From assembly GCA_003050645.1 (NCBI GenBank), contig PEBX01000005.1:1-64000 (forward strand): a stretch of 64,000 bases of DNA. The letters are read 5' to 3'. Below are positions 17,221-25,832 of this stretch, in pieces (the stretch's first letter is position 1; each line of letters opens with the position of its first letter). The DNA comes from Candidatus Carbonibacillus altaicus. Its GTDB lineage: Bacteria > Bacillota > Bacilli > Thermicanales > DSM-22653. The translations under genes and the position numbers were made by a program. Under the pieces are notes generated by a model that was not told the DNA's origin, made no database searches, and saw only the letters and a list, made by a program, of their open reading frames with translations.

Positions 17221-17583
17221 ATGCCCGTCACACTCGCGACCTTCCAGGAAAAAATAAAGGAAGGGACCTCCATCTGGCTTTTTACGACCAAACTGTGTCC
17301 AGACTGCCGACGGCTTAAAGTTTTCTTTCCTGAACTCATCACTGCCTATCCTCACATCTATTATGAAGAAGTAGACGCTCACGAATCAAGTGAACTCGCA
17401 CAAAGATTGGGCATTTACGGCGTGCCGAGCATGGTCGCCTTTCATCGCGGTCTGGAGATCGCTCGATATGCCAGCCGTCTTCCCAAACCCCGGGAGCAAG
17501 TCGAACAATTTTTAATGCGTGTCGAGCAAATTGCTACTGCGCTGGATGAAACGCTTGCGGAAAAGAAAGGTGAGTCGTCATGA
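17221..17583 (+). CDS. Thioredoxin-like protein with CPDC motif
   Basis: A 120-residue single-domain thioredoxin fold. The active-site motif is TKLCPDCRRLK instead of WCGPC, as in YtpP-type thioredoxin-like proteins of Bacilli; the cis-proline segment YGVPSMVAFHRG is present. It may reduce low-molecular-weight or bacillithiol-mixed disulfides, which is known for some CPDC proteins but not shown here. ATG 17221 is chosen because AAAGG lies 9 nt upstream; ATG 17212 directly abuts that site. Its stop overlaps the start of the esterase gene by 4 nt (ATGA), so the two are translationally coupled. Confidence 0.85.
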   Translation: MPVTLATFQEKIKEGTSIWLFTTKLCPDCRRLKVFFPELITAYPHIYYEEVDAHESSELAQRLGIYGVPSMVAFHRGLEIARYASRLPKPREQVEQFLMRVEQIATALDETLAEKKGESS

Positions 17584-18332
17584 GCGCACACTACGCACGA
17601 AAGATCATCCGACAAACTATCCACAGTCACTTTTTAATGCGCACCATGGATCTTCGCCTTTTTATCCCGGCAGACGTAGAAGTATCTTTAAAAAATGTGG
17701 AAAAAGATGTTAAAAATATCGTCTATACACAAGATGGGCAGTATTTTTTTATGTACGGTCGGATCGCAACGATCGCTGCAAAAGGCATCGCAGCAGGCGA
17801 ACTGCCCCCGTTTTATATCGTCGGCGTAGACGTGGATCTTGCCAAACGGCGAGCGTGGTATCACCCGGAGGGGCCGGAGAACGAGGCCTATCTCGCCTTT
17901 TTTCTGGAAGAGCTGCTCCCGGCCGTCGAAAAGCTCTTTCCTCTTCCCGAACACGGTTTGCGTCGCCTTCTCGCCGGAGACTCTTTGGGGGGCACCGTCT
18001 CCTATCAACTCGCCCTCACCCGTCCCGATCTATTTCAAGGACTCATCGGTCTCTCGACGCTTTTTACGGATCACCTTTTAGAGATGCTCGCTACAAAAGG
18101 ACAAAGCTTACGCCATCTTAAACTGTTCCAGTACGTCGGTAGGGAGGAACAAGCGGTCGAAACGCCGCTCGGCACGATCGACTTTCTCTCTCAGCATCGC
18201 GCATCCCGCGCAATTCTGGAACCTTATCTCACCCGTGGACACTTCGTCGAAAAAAATGGCACGCATACTTGGGGTGCCTGGCAAAACATTTTACCCGAGG
18301 CGCTTCATACCATCTTTCAGGATACGGTTTGA
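17580..18332 (+). CDS. Alpha/beta-hydrolase esterase
   Basis: A 250-residue cytoplasmic hydrolase of the Esterase D-like family. The nucleophile elbow is AGDSLGG (GxSxGG, Ser near residue 140), the oxyanion-side strand is FYIVGVDVD, and the catalytic His lies in NGTHTWGAWQNILPEAL near the C-terminus, the HxWxxW pattern typical of these esterases. Family enzymes release acyl groups from siderophores, S-formylglutathione or lipids; the substrate is not known here. It starts with an ATGA overlap with the thioredoxin-like gene. Confidence 0.85.
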   Translation: MSAHYARKIIRQTIHSHFLMRTMDLRLFIPADVEVSLKNVEKDVKNIVYTQDGQYFFMYGRIATIAAKGIAAGELPPFYIVGVDVDLAKRRAWYHPEGPENEAYLAFFLEELLPAVEKLFPLPEHGLRRLLAGDSLGGTVSYQLALTRPDLFQGLIGLSTLFTDHLLEMLATKGQSLRHLKLFQYVGREEQAVETPLGTIDFLSQHRASRAILEPYLTRGHFVEKNGTHTWGAWQNILPEALHTIFQDTV

Positions 18333-18338
18333 TCCAGC

Positions 18339-18409
18339 AACCGCCTCCCGCCCTTAAAACGGCGGGCTCTCTCCTCCCACCCTTAAAAGGAGAATGTTTC
18401 CCGGCGGTT
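18339..18409 (+). other. Predicted three-way-junction RNA/terminator region after the esterase gene
   Basis: Three helices can form together: AACCGCC/GGCGGTT (18339-18345/18403-18409), CCCGCC/GGCGGG (18347-18352/18361-18366) and TCTCCT/AGGAGA (18370-18375/18388-18393). A short T-run (TTTCTC) follows. The two inner loops share CCCTTAAAA, suggesting a tandem duplication. It may simply be the esterase terminator. Confidence 0.4.
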
Positions 18410-18442
18410 TCTCATAAATACTGACCCTGCAACATTTAAAGC

Positions 18443-18483
18443 AAATAAAGCCCGCTCCCCTGTCTGAGGGGAAACGAGCTTTA
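18443..18483 (-). terminator. Rho-independent terminator of the fadR-etfB-etfA operon
   Basis: On the minus strand AAAGCTCG...CCCCT pairs with AGGGG...GGGCTTT, followed by ATTTGCTTTAAATG. It is about 60 nt after the etfA stop. Confidence 0.7.
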
Positions 18484-18539
18484 GGACAACTGTTTGAAAA
18501 AATATTATATCTTGGATACATGGCTCCCATTTATGCGGC

Positions 18540-19520
18540 TTAGGCCGACTTGATCTTTTTAAAAGCTTCAATGAGCGGAGGCAAAACTTCAAACATATCA
18601 CCGACGATGCCATAATCGGCAACCTGGAAGATAGGTGCCTCCGGATCTTTGTTGATGGCGACGATGACTTTGGAAGCAGACATACCGGCCAGGTGCTGAA
18701 TCGCTCCGGAGATGCCGCAAGCGATATAGAGATCAGGTGTGACGACTTTACCGGTCTGACCGATCTGCAGCGCATAGTCGACATACCCCGCATCACAGGC
18801 CCCACGTGACGCCCCGACAGCACCACCGAGCACTTCGGCAAGTTCATACAAAAGCTTAAACCCTTCTTCACCCTTGGTTCCTCGCCCCCCTGAGACGACG
18901 ATCTTCGCTTCGCTCAAGTCGACCCCACTTGTCGCCTTTTTAACGACCTCCTCGATCATAGAGCGCAGGTCTTTTATCTCTAACGCGAGCGTTTCTTCCT
19001 GTACATTTCGCCCGGCGCTCTCGGCCAGCGGGGCGATATTGTTAGGTCGAATCGTAAACATCATAGGCGCCTTCTCGATCGTGCGTTCTTCAAACGCTTT
19101 TCCCGCATAGATGGGGCGCACAAAATGGACGACACCATCTTTCTCGACAATGTCCACGACATCGCTTATGAGCCCTGCTCCCAGTCGCGCCGCAAGACGC
19201 GGAGCGATGTCTTTACCAATTGCGGTATGGCCAAACACGATCACTTCCGGCTGCACATGGTCAACCGCAGCGCGCAAAGCCTGCATAAAGGCATCGGAGG
19301 TATAATGCCTTAAGGCTTCGTGTTCAATGGTCAGCAATCGATCGGCACCGTAGGCACCTAGCATCTCCTTGGTCGACGCATCAGATCCGTCGCCTAAAAG
19401 CAAAACGACGACTTCACCGCTCGTCACTTTTTTCGCAGCGCTTGTCGCCTCAAGCGTGACCTGACGAAGTTTACCGTCTTTTCGTTCTCCGAGTATAAGC
19501 GCTCTTCCTTGCATCAACAT
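18540..19520 (-). CDS. etfA: Electron transfer flavoprotein alpha subunit
   Basis: A 326-residue FAD-binding subunit of ETF, which takes electrons from acyl-CoA dehydrogenases and passes them to the respiratory chain. The C-terminal FAD domain has the signature GRGTKGEEGFKLLYELAEVL and VGASRGACDAGYV, then PDLYIACGISGAIQHLAGM. ATG 19520 has GAGGAGGGAC close upstream; ATG 19514 is also possible. It follows etfB after 41 bp in an operon with fadR, as in Bacillus. Confidence 0.97.
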   Translation of the reverse strand: MLMQGRALILGERKDGKLRQVTLEATSAAKKVTSGEVVVLLLGDGSDASTKEMLGAYGADRLLTIEHEALRHYTSDAFMQALRAAVDHVQPEVIVFGHTAIGKDIAPRLAARLGAGLISDVVDIVEKDGVVHFVRPIYAGKAFEERTIEKAPMMFTIRPNNIAPLAESAGRNVQEETLALEIKDLRSMIEEVVKKATSGVDLSEAKIVVSGGRGTKGEEGFKLLYELAEVLGGAVGASRGACDAGYVDYALQIGQTGKVVTPDLYIACGISGAIQHLAGMSASKVIVAINKDPEAPIFQVADYGIVGDMFEVLPPLIEAFKKIKSA

Positions 19521-19561
19521 GTCCCTCCTCGATCACTTGTCTCGCATGTGAGCGTGCATTC

Positions 19562-20323
19562 TTAAATTACTTTCGCTTCTTCGCGCAACTTTTTGACCAG
19601 CGTTTCGACCTGGGTGGCGATGTCGCCTTGTAGAATCTCACCGGCTTCTTTTTTCGGCGGGTTATAGCGGTTCGTTACGGTCGTACGTGGCGAAATGTCG
19701 CCCAGCCCCAGATCGGATAAGGTGAGCCGATCCAGCGGTTTTTTCTTGGCCTTCATAATGCCCGGAAGCGATGGGTAACGCGGATCGTTCAACCCTTGTT
19801 GCGCTGTGAGAAGAAGGGGCAGTTTTGTCCGGATGCGTTCGAGATCGCCTTCTGCATCGCGTTCCACAACAACGTCGTCCCCTTCCAAGGTCACTTTCGT
19901 CACGGCACCCACGTGGTTTAGACCAAGTATTTCCGCGACACGCGGAGCTACTTGACCAGCGCCGTTATCGACTGAAAAGTTCCCTGCTAAAATAAGATCG
20001 GGCGCTTCTTTTTCGACGGCCTTGGCCAGTACTTCCGCGACACCCGCCTCATCTGTGACCGGATGATCTGCCTCGATCAGTACGGCACGATCAGCGCCCA
20101 TGGCCAGCGCTTTTCTAAGTGCATCTTCGACACGAGCGGGTCCGTAACTTACGACCACCACTTCTGCATCACCGTTTTCTTTGATGCGAATCGCTTCTTC
20201 TACCGCATATTCATCGTAAGGATTGATGACAAACTGGGCACCATCTTCTTTGATCACACCGTTTTCGATGACAACTTTTTCTTCCGTATCAAAGGTCTGT
20301 TTGAGCAGGACGACGATTTTCAT
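19562..20323 (-). CDS. etfB: Electron transfer flavoprotein beta subunit
   Basis: A 253-residue ETF beta chain that binds AMP and forms a heterodimer with EtfA. It opens MKIVVLLKQTFDTE and contains the ETF-beta signature around VERDAEGDLERIRTKLPLLLT. ATG 20323 is chosen over GTG 20332 because TAAGGAGG lies 10 nt before the ATG but only 2 nt before the GTG. Only 15 bp separate it from fadR, so it is in the FadR operon; the fadB (enoyl-CoA hydratase) gene that lies between them in B. subtilis is absent. Confidence 0.97.
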   Translation of the reverse strand: MKIVVLLKQTFDTEEKVVIENGVIKEDGAQFVINPYDEYAVEEAIRIKENGDAEVVVVSYGPARVEDALRKALAMGADRAVLIEADHPVTDEAGVAEVLAKAVEKEAPDLILAGNFSVDNGAGQVAPRVAEILGLNHVGAVTKVTLEGDDVVVERDAEGDLERIRTKLPLLLTAQQGLNDPRYPSLPGIMKAKKKPLDRLTLSDLGLGDISPRTTVTNRYNPPKKEAGEILQGDIATQVETLVKKLREEAKVI

Positions 20324-20338
20324 CGTGTGCACGCCTCC

Positions 20339-20941
20339 TTATACATTATTGTCTTTGCATGTCCGCATACCATTGAAGAGAGCATCAAAAATCGGGTCGG
20401 CAAGATTTAAAAGGGGTCGCCTTTTATGCCCCATGACCCAGGACGTGACCGTCTCATCCAGTGTGCCGAAGATCATCTTGCGGGCAATATGCGTCTCTAT
20501 ATCGCGACGAAACACACCTTCTGTTTTCCCCTCCTCGATCAGATCATCGATAACATCGAGATAGGCTTTTAAAAACGGTTGTATGCCTTCACGGATCGTC
20601 CGGTCCGCCTGCCGGAGTTCGATCTGCGTGACGATCGCGAGTTCGATGTCATCTGCGAGCGATTTAAAATGTTCATCAACGAGCCTGCGCAGTTTTGCTT
20701 TTGCCCCGCGCTCTTCGGCCAGATGTAGCTTTAATGCTTCTACATACACCCCCATCGACTCACGAAACACGCTGATCAAAATGTCAACCTTATTGTTGAA
20801 GTAAAGATAAATCGTACCATCCGCGACACCCGCTTCTTTTGCAATACGCGATACTTGCGCGCTGTGGTAGCCAACATCGGCAAAGACGCGAATCGCGGCA
20901 CGTAAAATGCTTTCGTATTTTTCGCTCCCTTTGCGCGACAT
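20339..20941 (-). CDS. fadR: TetR-family fatty-acid regulator FadR
   Basis: A 200-residue TetR regulator. The N-terminal helix-turn-helix (residues ~10-55) reads ILRAAIRVFADVGYHSAQ then GVADGTIYLYFNNKVDIL, and the C-terminal domain matches the Bacillus FadR (YsiA) type. FadR represses beta-oxidation genes and is released by long-chain acyl-CoA. Its location between lcfA and etfB, and the near-consensus FadR box in front of lcfA, support the name. GGAAGGGG lies ~9 nt before the ATG. Confidence 0.93.
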   Translation of the reverse strand: MSRKGSEKYESILRAAIRVFADVGYHSAQVSRIAKEAGVADGTIYLYFNNKVDILISVFRESMGVYVEALKLHLAEERGAKAKLRRLVDEHFKSLADDIELAIVTQIELRQADRTIREGIQPFLKAYLDVIDDLIEEGKTEGVFRRDIETHIARKMIFGTLDETVTSWVMGHKRRPLLNLADPIFDALFNGMRTCKDNNV

Positions 20942-21017
20942 CCGGCAACCCCTTCCTTTAAGCGATATAAACGCCCGCCATTCCCATCATGAAAGATCTT
21001 CAAATCCATGATCGTCT

Positions 21018-21055
21018 GATGCATAAACGTCCGATGCATAAACGTCCGATGCATG
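21018..21055. repeat. 15-bp tandem repeat upstream of fadR
   Basis: gatgcataaacgtcc is present twice exactly (21018-21032, 21033-21047), then a partial third copy. Confidence 0.7.
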
Positions 21056-21067
21056 GAACCCATGAAA

Positions 21068-21081
21068 TGAATGAGCATTCA
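21068..21081. promoter_or_regulatory. Palindrome upstream of fadR, possible FadR half-site pair
   Basis: TGAATG-AG-CATTCA contains the two half-sites of the FadR box with a 2-nt instead of 6-nt spacer, 127 bp before the fadR start. It could serve autoregulation. Confidence 0.35.
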
Positions 21082-21201
21082 CTCGCCGCTGCTTCCAGTT
21101 TAGCCAAAATAATCCCGGCTGTCAATCGATGCGCATCATTTTTTCTGATGAACGACCGATCGCTCGATTCGTCCCATCCAAGACTTACTTAAAAAAAGGT
21201 T

Positions 21202-22977
21202 CTATACAGTCGTTTGAGCTCTATCTTCTTGTTCTTTTCCCTTTTCTTCGTCGTTCTGTTCCTTTAACCCGTTCTCATCTATTGTCAGCTGCTCTTTTGT
21301 TATCTGCGCTTTTGCCTCATCCGCCAGCACCCGCCGCAGCACCTTGCCTACGATGGTTTTCGGAAGCTCCTGCCTGAATTCATAGATGCGTGGTATTTTA
21401 TAAGCGGCCAGTTTGGAACGTACATACGTATCGAGCTCTTTTTCCGTGACCGTTTGCCCGGGCTTCAGCACAATATACGCTTTGACCGTCTCTCCGCGAT
21501 ACGGATCGGGCACACCGACGACTGCTGCTTCCTGGACGGCAGGATGGGCAAACAGTACTTCTTCCACTTCGCGCGGATAAATATTATACCCACCGGCAAT
21601 AATCATATCTTTTTTCCGATCGACGATGTAAAAAAAGCCGTCCTCATCCATCTTGCCAATATCTCCGGTTAAAAACCATCCGTCCATAAATGCTTTGGAC
21701 GTCTCTTCGGGCTTTCTCCAGTATCCTTTCATGACCTGCGGGCCGCGAATCGCGACTTCGCCGACGTGGCCGATGGGGGCCGGGCCACCCGTCTCCATAT
21801 CAACGATCATGGCGTCTGTATCCGGCCAGGGAAGACCGATCGAGCCCGTTTTACGAAATTCGTACATGGGATTGGCATGCGTAACCGGAGAAGTTTCGGA
21901 AAGGCCGTAACCTTCGACGATCCGCCCCTTGGTTAACGTTTCAAACTGTTTTTGCACTTCTAACGGCAGGGGGGCCGAACCGCTGATAGAAGCATCGATC
22001 GAGGACAAATCGTACTTTTGAATATCTGGATGATGAATGAGGGCGATATACATCGTCGGAGCACCGGGGAAAAGGGTCGGGCGTTCTTTATGAATCGTTT
22101 TTAAAATTTCTCCTGCCTCAAAACGGGGGAAAAGGAGCATCGAAGCAGCAATCATCACGGAGAGATTTAAAACCGTGGTCATACCGTAAACGTGAAAAAA
22201 CGGAAGCGCACCCACGACTCTTTCTGCGCCCGGCTTTGTCTTGTAAATCCAGTGTTTGGCCTGAACTGTATTGACGATGAGGTTATAATGGGTAAGCATA
22301 ACGCCTTTGGGCGTACCGGTGGTGCCACCTGTATACTGCAGCATGGCGACGTCTTCTTGCGGATCGATGGTAGGATACGCCGGTGGCTCTAGAGGGGCGG
22401 TTTGCATCAGGGCTTGCCAGTCATGATAACGCCGATCAGGCGAACGTTTAGGGATAGGTTGCCCTTTTTTCTTCTGTACATATGGATAAAGCCAGTTTTT
22501 AGGAAAAGGTAAATAGTCTTTAACGCTGGTAAAAATAACGTGCTCAAGCGGCGTTTCGTCGATCACTTTCTGAATACGCGGATAGTGCAGATCGAGGCAG
22601 ATAAGGATTTTTGCTTCGGCGTCGTTCATTTGAAAAGCAATTTCGCGTTCCACATAGAGCGGGTTGGTCTGCACGACGATGGCCCCAAGCATGAGTGTGC
22701 CGTAATAGGCTATCACGTACTGCGGTGTGTTAGGAAGCATAATGGCCACCCTGTCACCTTTTTGCACGCCCAGTTGCCGCAAAACATGGGCAAATCGATA
22801 ACTCGCTTCCAACACATCCTGATAAGAGAGGCGGCGGCCCAGAAAATAAATTGCTTCGTGATGCCCAAACTTGTTAGCGCTTTCAAGAAGAGGCTGATAA
22901 AGTGGTATAAGCGGGTAATCAATGTGTCTCGGCACTTCTTTCGGATAATACTTAAACCAAGGCCGATCTTCTAACAT
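21202..22977 (-). CDS. lcfA: Long-chain-fatty-acid-CoA ligase
   Basis: A 591-residue AMP-forming acyl-CoA synthetase that activates long-chain fatty acids for beta-oxidation. AMP-binding motif YTGGTTGTPKGVMLTHYN, then GYGLSETSP, the hinge DRKKDMIIAGGYNIYPREVE and the C-terminal lysine motif PKTIVGKVLRR. ATG 22977 has GGGAGGG 6-7 nt upstream and gives the usual FadD/LcfA N-terminus. The last ~30 residues are charged and variable. A FadR operator lies 120 bp upstream. It precedes fadR by about 260 bp in the same direction, as in Bacillus. Confidence 0.95.
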   Translation of the reverse strand: MLEDRPWFKYYPKEVPRHIDYPLIPLYQPLLESANKFGHHEAIYFLGRRLSYQDVLEASYRFAHVLRQLGVQKGDRVAIMLPNTPQYVIAYYGTLMLGAIVVQTNPLYVEREIAFQMNDAEAKILICLDLHYPRIQKVIDETPLEHVIFTSVKDYLPFPKNWLYPYVQKKKGQPIPKRSPDRRYHDWQALMQTAPLEPPAYPTIDPQEDVAMLQYTGGTTGTPKGVMLTHYNLIVNTVQAKHWIYKTKPGAERVVGALPFFHVYGMTTVLNLSVMIAASMLLFPRFEAGEILKTIHKERPTLFPGAPTMYIALIHHPDIQKYDLSSIDASISGSAPLPLEVQKQFETLTKGRIVEGYGLSETSPVTHANPMYEFRKTGSIGLPWPDTDAMIVDMETGGPAPIGHVGEVAIRGPQVMKGYWRKPEETSKAFMDGWFLTGDIGKMDEDGFFYIVDRKKDMIIAGGYNIYPREVEEVLFAHPAVQEAAVVGVPDPYRGETVKAYIVLKPGQTVTEKELDTYVRSKLAAYKIPRIYEFRQELPKTIVGKVLRRVLADEAKAQITKEQLTIDENGLKEQNDEEKGKEQEDRAQTTV

Positions 22978-23096
22978 CCCTATCCCTCCCGGATGATACA
23001 TCGATCGCCCCAAAAGTTATTCCTTATCTACTATAAGGGCGTCGCATCTTTTAACAATATTGTAACATATAGTGCGCACGATGACTAGAGGTAAAA

Positions 23097-23114
23097 TGAA
23101 TGGTTAATCATTCA
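23097..23114. promoter_or_regulatory. FadR operator in front of lcfA
   Basis: TGAATGGTTAATCATTCA matches the Bacillus FadR consensus TGAATGANTANTCATTCA at all but one defined position. It lies just upstream of the inferred lcfA -35 region. Confidence 0.8.
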
Positions 23115-23158
23115 TTTCTATCGACCGACTATAGCGCCATACGATGACATCACGTTCT

Positions 23159-23206
23159 ATGATCGCTTCTATGAGCACTTCTACAAGCACTTCTATGATC
23201 GCTTTT
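23159..23206. repeat. 12-bp tandem repeat, four imperfect copies
   Basis: atgatcgcttct, atgagcacttct, acaagcacttct and atgatcgctttt follow without gaps, immediately upstream of the csaB promoter. Confidence 0.7.
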
Positions 23207-23213
23207 AGAAATC

Positions 23214-23222
23214 TGCTATACT
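23214..23222 (+). promoter_or_regulatory. Extended -10 promoter of csaB
   Basis: TGCTATACT is a TGN extended -10 element, about 80 nt before the csaB start; no good -35 is present, as is common with extended -10 promoters. Confidence 0.45.
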
Positions 23223-23302
23223 TGTCTAGAATAAACATCTTCGTTTTAAACAAAAAATATCGGCTGCAAACGGTCCGTATGAACAAGAAGTGAGGTTCCT
23301 TG

Positions 23303-24433
23303 ATGAAACGCTCCATCCATGTCCTCATCGGAGGCTATTACGGATTTTATAACGTCGGTGATGACGCCGTGCTCGCAGGTATCATTGCAGGGCTCAAGAA
23401 ACGGCTCGATCATCCGCGTCTTACGGTTCTTTCCAATGATCCGGAACATACGGAAAAACAATTTGGCTTAGAGGCTGTCAACCGCTGGCAACTCCCGGCC
23501 ATCATTCGGGCCATGCGGCGAAGCGATCTCGTCATCCTCGGTGGGGGTACACTGCTACAAGATCGCACCTCTCCGCGCAGTCCGCTTTATTATTTGGGTT
23601 TAACGACCATCGCCTTACTGTTGAAAAAACCCGTTTTCTTTCTCGGACAGGGGTTCGGTCCGATCATTCACCCTTTCAGTCAGTGGATGATCCGCCGTGT
23701 TGTAAACCGCATTGATGGTGCCATCATGCGCGATAAAGCTTCCGCGGATGAGCTTATCCGCTGCGGTGTTAACCAGACACCGGTTTTGGTGGCGGCCGAT
23801 CCGGCACTCATGCTCGATCCCCAGACAGCTGACAAAAAGCGCGGTGAAGCGCTGTTAAAGGCAGCTGGCATTCCCCTTCACACGCCGCGCGTTTTTGTCG
23901 CCGTGCGTCACTGGAAAACGGATCACCCTTATCAACACATACTGGCGCGCGTCTTAGATGACGTCGCCGAATGGGGATATACGATTGTTTTCGTAGCCAT
24001 GCAACACACCCAAGATATCGAACCGGCGCGAGCTATCGCCGGATACATGCAGGGTAAAGCGTTTGTGATGGAGCAAAAACTAAAATATGATCAAATCCTT
24101 GACCTTTTTTCAACCGGTGAAGCGCTTTTTGGTATGCGTCTGCACGCTATTATTTTTGCTGCGCTCATCAATCTACCATTTGTGCCGCTCTCTTATGATC
24201 CTAAGATCGATCGCTTTGTCAAAACACTGGGTTTAGAGCAGGCTTTCCCCATCGATGCGCTCGATACGGAGACGCTTATCGCCTACACCCGTGCCCTTTT
24301 CCAAAACTTGCCTGAAAGACGGTCCTTCCTGAAGGCGCGCATGCCGCAGACGGTGCAATTAGCCGAGGAAGGGATGGATGTTCTCATAGAACTTTACAAC
24401 AAAAAGATGGCAAAGGGGAAAAACCATGTTTAA
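23303..24433 (+). CDS. csaB: Polysaccharide pyruvyl transferase CsaB
   Basis: A 376-residue member of the polysaccharide pyruvyl transferase family. CsaB adds a ketal-pyruvate to the secondary cell wall polymer so that SLH-domain surface proteins can bind. Family features seen: N-terminal GGYYGFYNVGDDAVLAGI, LGGGTLLQDRTS, FLGQGFGP and the C-terminal GMRLHAIIFAAL with its conserved Arg and His. ATG 23303 has GAGG 7 nt upstream; a TTG just before it is less likely. It overlaps the polymerase-like gene by 8 nt, so it heads a coupled four-gene operon. Confidence 0.92.
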   Translation: MKRSIHVLIGGYYGFYNVGDDAVLAGIIAGLKKRLDHPRLTVLSNDPEHTEKQFGLEAVNRWQLPAIIRAMRRSDLVILGGGTLLQDRTSPRSPLYYLGLTTIALLLKKPVFFLGQGFGPIIHPFSQWMIRRVVNRIDGAIMRDKASADELIRCGVNQTPVLVAADPALMLDPQTADKKRGEALLKAAGIPLHTPRVFVAVRHWKTDHPYQHILARVLDDVAEWGYTIVFVAMQHTQDIEPARAIAGYMQGKAFVMEQKLKYDQILDLFSTGEALFGMRLHAIIFAALINLPFVPLSYDPKIDRFVKTLGLEQAFPIDALDTETLIAYTRALFQNLPERRSFLKARMPQTVQLAEEGMDVLIELYNKKMAKGKNHV

Positions 24434-25832
24434 AGTGCCTAACGTGTCTAATATGCCTAACATCTCTCAATGGACACGCTATCTTGCCTACATATACGCG
24501 CTTTTCCCGCTGAGCGACTACCTTATCCGCCATATGCTGGGGCTTTCCACACTGGCGGCCCTCTGGGACAAAGGACTTCTGTTTATTCTTGCAGGTTCGG
24601 CGCTCCTTTTTCATTTCGATAAGACAAAATGGCACGCACTCATGCACACACTCAAATGGCCGCTTATCCTCTGGATCGGGCTCGGGATCGCCCATCTTTT
24701 TCTTGATCTCCCGAATTTTGCAGCAAGCTTTGACGGATTTCGGGCGGTCTATTTTTACATGCTCGCGGCTTTGATTGGTCTTTTTCTTTTCGATGACGAG
24801 GCATCCTCACGCCGTCTCTTAGATCTTCTACTCGCTGTCGCAACGCTTGCGGCGATTGTCGGCATTGGGCAATATATCGTCGGCGTCGACGTCCCTGCCA
24901 GCTGGACCGATGTCTCGGAAAAAACCTCAAGACGGGCTTTTTCTTTTGTGGTAAGCCCGAACGTGTTTGGAAGTTATATGGCGCTTTTCACACCGATTGC
25001 TGCTGGTCTTTTATTGATCTCGAAGACAAGTTGGGGACGCCTCTATTACAGCATCTCATTCTTTCTTTTAGGGGCCGGGCTCATTTTAAGTGCCTCGCGC
25101 GGTGCTTGGCTGGCGCTCGCTTTATCAGCACTCGTCACCGCGTTTATGCTGCGCCGTATCTATGCGCTGGCCCTCTCGTCCGTCTTTGTCCTCCTGACAG
25201 CGATCATTCCCCCTATTCGCCGTCGCATTCTGGCTCTCATTTCTCCGACGTACTGGGAAAAAAGCGGTAGCGACGGGAGAATTGCCCGCTGGACGCGCGC
25301 GTATCATGAAATGCGCTTTGATCCGTTTTTCGGAAAAGGTCTCGGCCACTACGGTGGCGCGACGGGCCAGCGTTATTTTGGAACCACTTATGTAGACAGT
25401 TATTATTTTAAAACGCTGGCCGAGACTGGCCTCGTCGGTCTGGGACTTCTGCTTTATCTCCTTCTGACGTTACTCGTCGCCCTCTGGCAAAAAACGCTCT
25501 CCCAAAGGAACCGCTCTACCAAAATCCTCACCATCTCACTCGTAACGGGGCTCACTGCCGTCCTCCTGCACAATGCTGTGGAAAATATATTTGAGGTTCC
25601 GTTCATGAATGCCTACTTTTGGCTCATCGTCGGTCTGACGTTTTCTATGCTTTGGAGAGGTGAAGATCCCGCAGTACGCTTTACAGAAGATGCTCCGTCT
25701 AAAGACACTCCTTCCGGTCATCATCAATCATCCAGCCCGATACAACCATCCAGTCTAATGCAACCACCCGGTCAAAATCATAACATGCCCCCTGCTACTC
25801 AGCTGAAAGCGAAGGTGAACGGTCATGCTTAA
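24426..25832 (+). CDS. O-antigen ligase/polymerase-like membrane protein (Wzy/WaaL superfamily)
   Basis: A 468-residue membrane protein with about 10-11 helices and the long periplasmic-type loop of the O-antigen ligase family. The segment LILSASRGAWLALALSAL and, in the loop, GLGHYGGATGQRY are characteristic. Such proteins polymerise or transfer lipid-linked glycans outside the membrane. AAAGGGG lies 7 nt before the ATG, which is within csaB. The C-terminal ~65 residues are hydrophilic and repetitive (PSS/QPP), coded by 18-bp tandem repeats at 25731-25766. Position after csaB suggests a cell-wall polysaccharide substrate. Confidence 0.82.
   Translation: MFKVPNVSNMPNISQWTRYLAYIYALFPLSDYLIRHMLGLSTLAALWDKGLLFILAGSALLFHFDKTKWHALMHTLKWPLILWIGLGIAHLFLDLPNFAASFDGFRAVYFYMLAALIGLFLFDDEASSRRLLDLLLAVATLAAIVGIGQYIVGVDVPASWTDVSEKTSRRAFSFVVSPNVFGSYMALFTPIAAGLLLISKTSWGRLYYSISFFLLGAGLILSASRGAWLALALSALVTAFMLRRIYALALSSVFVLLTAIIPPIRRRILALISPTYWEKSGSDGRIARWTRAYHEMRFDPFFGKGLGHYGGATGQRYFGTTYVDSYYFKTLAETGLVGLGLLLYLLLTLLVALWQKTLSQRNRSTKILTISLVTGLTAVLLHNAVENIFEVPFMNAYFWLIVGLTFSMLWRGEDPAVRFTEDAPSKDTPSGHHQSSSPIQPSSLMQPPGQNHNMPPATQLKAKVNGHA

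Larger units (their letters stand above)
22978..23302. other. Divergent intergenic region between lcfA and csaB, 325 bp
   Basis: It holds the FadR operator and a probable lcfA -10 (TACAAT on the minus strand, 23059-23064, with TAGTCA 17 nt upstream), a 4 x 12-bp repeat and the csaB promoter. It is also the junction between the fatty-acid genes and the polysaccharide island. Confidence 0.6.
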
